From Desulfobacteraceae bacterium (GTDB lineage: Bacteria > Desulfobacterota > Desulfobacteria > Desulfobacterales > Desulfobacteraceae), in the NCBI GenBank assembly GCA_011390435.1, contig JAABSK010000059.1, positions 1 through 12,278 of the forward strand: a stretch of DNA of 12,278 nucleotides, read 5' to 3'. Each line of letters begins with the position of its first letter. Position 1 is the stretch's first letter. The notes below the pieces were generated by a model that saw only the letters and a program-made list of their open reading frames with translations, had not been told where the DNA came from and ran no database searches. Both the position numbers and the translations under genes were made by a program. Of this stretch, positions 8,335-12,278 are shown piece after piece.

Positions 8335-9306
8335 ATGCTGACAGTCGCGCATATCAAAGCCCTGAACATTGAAATGTCATCAGCCTGCATCGGCAAATGC
8401 CCGTTCTGCAGCCGGGATCAAAAGGTCCGGCCCTACGGAACCCACATGATCCGTCTGGATGATGTGAAACACCTGCCTGAAAAACTGCTCCGCCAGTTAA
8501 AATGGATCAGCTTTTCAGGCAATTTCGGTGATTTTTCAACCAACCCGGAGATGGTGGCTGTGGCTGCCTACATCAAAAATCTGAACCCGGATATTGTCCT
8601 GGGAGGGGATACCAACGGCGCCAGCCAGGATGAAGACTGGTGGGCAGCCCTTGGCAGCTATTTCAAAAACGGGAGCATGGTGTTTTCCGTGGACGGACTT
8701 GAAGACACCCATGCCCGCCACCGGGTGGGCACCCATTACCCGAAGATCATCAGAAACATCACCGCGTTTACCCGTGCCGGTGGGAAAGCCCACTGGAAAT
8801 TCATTGTATTTGCCCATAATGAACACCAGGTGGCGCAGGCAAAGGCCATTGCCGGAAAAATCGGCTGTGCCCGGTTTTTTGCCATTCCGTCCAGGGATTA
8901 CAACGACCGGCTCAAACCCCCTGAAACCATGAAAATCCAGATCAAAAGAGATCTGTTTCACGCCTATGACGATCACCTGGACGATGCACAGGCAATTGTT
9001 CAGTGCAAGCCCTTTTCCAATGGATCATTATACCTGGCTGCTGACGGAACCGTGCATCCCTGCTGTTTTGCCCACTGCATGTATATTACAGAACACAACC
9101 ATCTGTTTGACTTTATCCCGCCCCTGGCAGAAGCATACCATGACCAGATTAATTTCAAGACCCGTCCTCTGGACAAAATCCTTTCCAGCCCCTATTTCAA
9201 TGAAATCCTGGCAGCCTCAAAACACAATGCCTACTGCAGAATCAAATGCAACCAGTTCAGAAAAACCATTAAAAAAGAACTGATCCTCGACGATATCTGG
9301 TTTTGA
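8335..9306 (+). CDS. Radical SAM enzyme with SPASM-like C-terminal cysteines
   Basis: A 323-residue radical S-adenosylmethionine enzyme. The 4Fe-4S cluster motif CxxxCxxC is Cys18, Cys22 and Cys25 in ACIGKCPFCSRDQ. FSGNFGDF (60-67) matches the GGE-type strand region in position, and FSVDGLEDTHARHR (117-130) is typical of this superfamily. The C-terminal part has Cys224, then x13, Gly238, x4, Cys243, as in the start of a SPASM domain, with further cysteines at 244, 248, 301 and 305. It probably binds at least one auxiliary cluster. SPASM enzymes usually modify peptides or proteins, but no precursor peptide is visible here and the substrate is unknown. It lies 6 bp after the receiver gene with no strong ribosome site of its own, so it is probably translationally coupled and the last gene of the che operon. 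Confidence 0.88.
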   Translation: MLTVAHIKALNIEMSSACIGKCPFCSRDQKVRPYGTHMIRLDDVKHLPEKLLRQLKWISFSGNFGDFSTNPEMVAVAAYIKNLNPDIVLGGDTNGASQDEDWWAALGSYFKNGSMVFSVDGLEDTHARHRVGTHYPKIIRNITAFTRAGGKAHWKFIVFAHNEHQVAQAKAIAGKIGCARFFAIPSRDYNDRLKPPETMKIQIKRDLFHAYDDHLDDAQAIVQCKPFSNGSLYLAADGTVHPCCFAHCMYITEHNHLFDFIPPLAEAYHDQINFKTRPLDKILSSPYFNEILAASKHNAYCRIKCNQFRKTIKKELILDDIWF

Positions 9307-9324
9307 GATAAATGATCTGCTTTC

Positions 9325-9353
9325 TTGACTTGCCTGCTGATTTTATTTATCAC
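9325..9353 (+). promoter_or_regulatory. Candidate sigma70-type promoter for the ABC transporter operon
   Basis: TTGACT (9325-9330) matches the -35 consensus at five of six bases. It is followed after exactly 17 bases by TATCAC (9348-9353), which matches TATAAT at four of six. The surrounding spacer is AT-rich and the element sits 57 bases before the permease ATG, in the only clear gap between the che operon and the ABC genes. Predicted by eye only. Confidence 0.45.
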
Positions 9354-9357
9354 TGTC

Positions 9358-9370
9358 TTATTTGAAATAA
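9358..9370. repeat. AT-rich palindrome just downstream of the candidate -10 box
   Basis: TTATTTGAAATAA is a perfect palindrome around a central G. A second, longer pairing, TTTTATTT (9341-9348) with AAATAAAA (9365-9372), overlaps it. At this position, near the expected transcription start, it could be an operator. The AT-only stem would be a poor terminator for the upstream che operon, although a weak bidirectional one cannot be excluded. Confidence 0.35.
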
Positions 9371-9410
9371 AAACAATACAGGACCCATCACAACAGTATA
9401 TCAGGATTTG

Positions 9411-10094
9411 ATGCTGAAAAAATCGACATTATCAGCAAAAGCGCCGCAGCGGCAGGTTGTTCTGCCGTTTACAAAATCTGTTGAAATCGCCGTGAAAAGT
9501 ATCCGGTCACGTTTTTTCAGGTCGCTTGTCACCACCATCAGTCTGGTGCTGGCCATCTCCTTTTATGCGTATATCAAAACCAATACCCATATTGTTTCAG
9601 GACTTTTGATGTCAGATCATAAATCCATTATTGAACAACTCGCCCTGCAGGGATTTGACGTGCCGGAACCCGGGCAGGTGCACACCACCAGCCCCAAAGA
9701 ACGATGGATTCTGTTTTTGTCTTTGCTGGTTTGTGTTGTCGGAATTGTCAACACCCAGCTGATGGCAGTGGCAGACCGGTTCCGCGAAATCGGCACCATG
9801 AAATGCCTGGGCGCACTGGACCGGTTTGTCCTGCGCCTGTTTTTGATTGAAGCCGCTCTTCAGGGAGTGATCGGAGCTGCCATCGGCGCATTGTCCGGCA
9901 CAGGCATTGCCGTCATCGGTGCACTGATCAAGTTCGGGCCGTTTGCAGTTCAATCCGCGGATATCGCACAGATTGTCATCTCCATGGGACTGGCCATTGC
10001 CCTGGGATGCGGGTTAAGCATCATCGGCGTCTTGTATCCGGCACTGCTGGCCGCCAGGATGCAGCCGATTGAAGCCATGAGAGGAAGGGACTGA
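9411..10094 (+). CDS. Short FtsX/MacB-type ABC transporter permease
   Basis: A 227-residue membrane subunit with four predicted membrane segments at about 38-57, 99-120, 143-173 and 186-213. The N-terminus (SVEIAVKSIRSRFFRSLVTT) is the usual start of FtsX/MacB/LolC permeases, RFREIGTMKCLGALDRF (123-139) is the cytosolic FtsX signature, and it ends PALLAARMQPIEAM as in the family. The periplasmic loop between segments 1 and 2 is only about 40 residues (58-98), whereas MacB and LolCE carry about 200. The protein thus looks complete at both ends but minimal in the middle. A TTG at 9408 is also open; ATG 9411 is preferred because of AGGA at 9403-9406. The stop overlaps the ATPase start by one base (TGATG). 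Likely type VII, mechanotransmission-type ABC transporter; the substrate is unknown. Confidence 0.85.
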   Translation: MLKKSTLSAKAPQRQVVLPFTKSVEIAVKSIRSRFFRSLVTTISLVLAISFYAYIKTNTHIVSGLLMSDHKSIIEQLALQGFDVPEPGQVHTTSPKERWILFLSLLVCVVGIVNTQLMAVADRFREIGTMKCLGALDRFVLRLFLIEAALQGVIGAAIGALSGTGIAVIGALIKFGPFAVQSADIAQIVISMGLAIALGCGLSIIGVLYPALLAARMQPIEAMRGRD

Positions 10095-10831
10095 TGCAGG
10101 AAGATGCCACCAATATTGTCCGGGTATTTGAAGTGAAAAAAGATTTCACAATGGGCAAATCCCTTGTCAAGGTTTTAAAAGGGATTGATCTTGAAATCAA
10201 AGCCGGTGAATACGTATCCATCATGGGGCCGTCCGGCTCTGGAAAAACCACCCTGTTCAACATGATTGGCGGCCTGGACAAGCCCAGCTCCGGTGCGGTT
10301 TTTATTGACGAAATCGATATCTCCCAGCTGGATGCCTATGAACTGGCCTGGCTCAGGTGCCGGAAAATCGGCTATATCTTCCAGACATTCAATATCATAC
10401 AGGTCATGACCGCATTGGAAAACGTCACCCTGCCCATGATATTTGCCGGTGTGCCTGATGATGAAGCCCGGCAGCGGGGCATGGAGCTGCTGGACCTGGT
10501 GGGACTGAAAAAACGGTTTCAGCACAAGCCCTTTGAACTTTCCGGCGGTCAGCAGCAGCGGGTGGCAGTTGCCAGAGCCCTTGCCAATACCCCGGCCATC
10601 ATCCTTGCGGACGAGCCCACCGGCAACCTGGATCTGACAACCGGCGATGAAATTATCCAGCTGTTGAAACTGCTCAGCCATGAAAAAGGAGTCACCATTA
10701 TTTCAGCCACCCATGATTTAAAAATGCTGAACGTCTCAGACCGTGTGGTCTGGATCAGTGACGGCCGCATCGAAAAAATTGAAAACCGGGATGAACTGTC
10801 CATTTCCCTGGGGCAGATCGGTGAGCGATGA
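10094..10831 (+). CDS. ABC transporter ATP-binding protein, LolD/MacB/FtsE type
   Basis: The 245-residue ATPase that pairs with the preceding permease at the inner membrane. Walker A GPSGSGKT (45-52), Q-loop Gln97 in IFQTFNII, signature LSGGQQQR (149-156), Walker B IILADEPTGNLD (169-180) and switch His207 (SATHD) are all intact, so ATP hydrolysis is expected. The LADEPTGNLD string and overall length place it in the lipoprotein-release/macrolide-efflux/cell-division (LolD, MacB, FtsE) branch. Start and stop overlap the flanking genes (1 bp upstream, 4 bp downstream as ATGA), so the three proteins are made together. Confidence 0.95.
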   Translation: MQEDATNIVRVFEVKKDFTMGKSLVKVLKGIDLEIKAGEYVSIMGPSGSGKTTLFNMIGGLDKPSSGAVFIDEIDISQLDAYELAWLRCRKIGYIFQTFNIIQVMTALENVTLPMIFAGVPDDEARQRGMELLDLVGLKKRFQHKPFELSGGQQQRVAVARALANTPAIILADEPTGNLDLTTGDEIIQLLKLLSHEKGVTIISATHDLKMLNVSDRVVWISDGRIEKIENRDELSISLGQIGER

Positions 10832-12249
10832 GCTGCATTGACCGTAACCGGTTCTGGCCTGCCAGGTTCCGGCGGGTCCTGTGTGCCATCATCTTTTGCC
10901 TGGCAGCTGTTTGTCCGGCATGGGCGCAAACCAATTTTTCATCCCTGATTGAGCAGCTGACCCGGGTAAGCGACCGGAGCAGCGGCAGCCCGGGCGCCAT
11001 ACAGACGGCGGACGTCATCGCTTCCCATTTCAAAAATCTGGGCTATGCACAGACCGGAACACAACAGTTTTCTCTGCCTGCGCGGGTCCAGACCTTCAGC
11101 CGGATTCAGGTTTCCGGCAGCAATCGTTCCATGGACATTGATCCTTTTTTATCCAATGCCATCTCTCCGGGAACCACTGGGCAGGAAGGCATCAGCGGAC
11201 CCGTCGTGTATGTGGGCAAAGGAGACATGGCAGACTTTAACGGCCGCAGGATCAAAGATACCCTGGTGGTCATGGACCTGGATTCTTCGGAGAACTGGAT
11301 CAATGCCTTGTCCCTGGAGGCTGGCGCATTGATTTATGTTTACCCGGACACCCTGGACAGATTTTTGCTGGAAGACAAACTTGAATTGTCTCCAGTGGAT
11401 TTCCCCCGGTTTCTGATGCCCCGCAAAAAAGCAGATGACCTGTTTTCAAACCTGGAAACGCTTGATTCAACACCCGTGACCGCAACGCTTTATTCTGATC
11501 TGAAATGGGACAACCCAGTGGTGGAAAACGTCTACTGCCTGGTGCCCGGCACCAATGCTGACCTGGCACAGGAACTCATCATTGTTGAAGCCTTTTATGA
11601 CACCCGCGGATTTGTTCCGGGCAAATCCCCTGGTGCGGATCAGGCCTGTTCTATTGCCACGCTTCTGGACCTGGCAGAATTTTTAAAAGACCATCCTCCT
11701 GAGCGGCCTGTTCTTCTGGTGGCCACCCAGGGTCAGGCCAATGCCCTTGCCGGGATGCGGGAAATGGTATGGGCACTGGACACCTCGTCCCGACAGCTGA
11801 AACAGGAAGCCGACAGCCACCGGGAAACACAGGTCCGGCAGGAAGAACACCTTGAACTGCTGAACGCATTTCTTGCCGGCCTTCACTTGACCGAGTCTCA
11901 GCTGGATCAGGTTCAGGAAACCATCACTGAAACCCTGAAAAACCAGATTGATACCCTGAGCAACCAGCTCATGCAGCTGCGCCTTGAAAAAGACAAGGAT
12001 GAGGCCCGGATCAAACAGCTGGCCTCCCGTCGCATGACCCTTAAATCCCTTGAAGGCAAAAAAGATTATTTAAACCTTACGGCTGAAGAAACCCGCCTGA
12101 TAGACCGGTTGATCCCGGAAACCATGCGCCGTCTGCAGCAGACCCTTGTCGGTCATCCACTCGAACACCGCACCGACCTGCTCGGCGGTGGGGACCTGGG
12201 CGGGCGGGGAGGTGTTGACACGGTAGGTGTCGCGCAGTGGCTCGGGTAG
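10828..12249 (+). CDS. Secreted M28-peptidase-like protein with degenerate active site; 3' end disrupted by foreign sequence
   Basis: The protein begins with a signal peptide (RR at 15-16, hydrophobic 17-29, likely cut after AWA at 33). Residues about 40-115 resemble the M28 N-terminal cap. Residues 123-171 look like a PA-type insert (GPVVYVGKGDMADFNG; AGALIYV). Residues 250-310 follow the M28 core, IIVEAFYDTRG and GADQACSIATLLDLAEFL, but the first zinc ligand His (HxD) is Phe256, the bridging Asp position is Gln272 by my alignment, and the catalytic Glu-Glu position reads Gln-Ala (303-304). It is therefore probably a non-catalytic binding protein. Residues about 320-410 are charged and helical, probably coiled coil. 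It overlaps the ATPase gene by 4 bp, so it is probably the periplasmic partner of that transporter. The genuine coding sequence appears to run only to about residue 441 (base about 12150); the frame beyond is Gly-rich and not credible, and the true C-terminus is missing. Confidence 0.75.
   Translation: MSCIDRNRFWPARFRRVLCAIIFCLAAVCPAWAQTNFSSLIEQLTRVSDRSSGSPGAIQTADVIASHFKNLGYAQTGTQQFSLPARVQTFSRIQVSGSNRSMDIDPFLSNAISPGTTGQEGISGPVVYVGKGDMADFNGRRIKDTLVVMDLDSSENWINALSLEAGALIYVYPDTLDRFLLEDKLELSPVDFPRFLMPRKKADDLFSNLETLDSTPVTATLYSDLKWDNPVVENVYCLVPGTNADLAQELIIVEAFYDTRGFVPGKSPGADQACSIATLLDLAEFLKDHPPERPVLLVATQGQANALAGMREMVWALDTSSRQLKQEADSHRETQVRQEEHLELLNAFLAGLHLTESQLDQVQETITETLKNQIDTLSNQLMQLRLEKDKDEARIKQLASRRMTLKSLEGKKDYLNLTAEETRLIDRLIPETMRRLQQTLVGHPLEHRTDLLGGGDLGGRGGVDTVGVAQWLG
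12125..12160. other. Probable chimeric junction between two genomes
   Basis: To the left, the + strand coding pattern continues normally (ETRLIDRLIPETMRRLQQ). To the right, by hand count 88 of 128 bases (12151-12278) are G or C, about 69%, and the - strand shows clean coding with GC-ending codons. The exact break cannot be set because both readings remain plausible over about 30 bases, perhaps through short shared sequence at the join. An assembly or library chimera is the simplest reading; a real insertion edge is the alternative. Confidence 0.6.
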
Positions 12250-12278
12250 ACGGGCCTGCTCCACGAGCAGGTAGATCG
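12145..12278 (-). CDS. Partial CDS of high-GC origin; possible C-terminal end of an ABC substrate-binding protein
   Basis: Reading from the right edge on the reverse strand gives an uninterrupted frame beginning IYLLVEQARLPEPLRDTYRV and reaching VFEWMTDKGLL. In its first 45 codons, 39 end in G or C (87%), a strong high-GC coding signature and unlike the genes to the left. Both ends are missing, the left at the junction and the right at the window edge. The VP-TAEQV-..V..WM-..KGLL pattern reminds me of the C-terminal part of NitT/TauT-type (NMT1-like) solute-binding proteins of actinobacteria, but this is a weak recollection and not a firm assignment. Confidence 0.4.

Noticed and set aside
12160..12249. 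Gly-rich C-terminal extension of the M28-like protein as a real domain
   Set aside because: It coincides with the sharp rise in GC and a better reverse-strand coding frame, so it is most simply out-of-context translation of foreign DNA.

Overview
The window is about 52-55% GC by eye and reads as a bacterial chromosome from a Desulfobacterota-type organism, most like a Desulfobacteraceae sulfate reducer. This is inferred from the protein flavour (chemoreceptor tip, free-standing bacteriohemerythrin, HDOD and CheD within the che operon) and not from any database search. Nearly all genes lie on the + strand and are tightly packed.

Region 1 (1-9306) is a chemotaxis operon in this order: the C-terminal part of a methyl-accepting chemotaxis receptor (MCP) ending in a CheR/CheB-tether-like pentapeptide; a 183-bp spacer with two adjacent inverted repeats; an unusual long cheA; a bacteriohemerythrin; cheD; an HDOD-domain gene; a cheY-type receiver; a cheX-type phosphatase; cheB; cheR; a second single-domain receiver; and a radical SAM/SPASM-type enzyme. 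No cheW is present, so it must lie elsewhere. The genes cover the full signalling cycle: receptor, kinase, methyltransferase, methylesterase/deamidase, deamidase, two receivers and a phosphatase. Hemerythrin, HDOD and radical SAM are accessory members. CheA is the most unusual core protein. It has about 250 unrecognised residues before the HPt domain. Between HPt and the dimerisation domain it carries a duplicated 24-residue motif resembling the c-di-GMP-binding MshEN / GspE N-terminal module where a CheY-binding P2 domain would be expected.

Region 2 (9307-about 12150) begins after a 104-bp spacer with a plausible sigma70-type promoter and an AT-rich palindrome. It holds three overlapping genes: a very short FtsX/MacB-type permease, a LolD/MacB-type ABC ATPase, and a secreted M28-peptidase-like protein with a coiled-coil-like C-terminal part. 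The metal and catalytic residues expected of M28 enzymes appear to be lost. The set resembles a mechanotransmission-type ABC machine (compare FtsEX with EnvC), but its role is unknown.

Region 3 (about 12150-12278) does not belong with the rest. Its GC jumps to about 69% by hand count. The reverse strand reads as a clean GC3-rich open frame, while the forward frame of the peptidase-like gene degenerates into Gly-rich sequence. This looks like a chimeric contig end, probably from a high-GC bacterium, so the 3' end of the peptidase-like gene should not be trusted.
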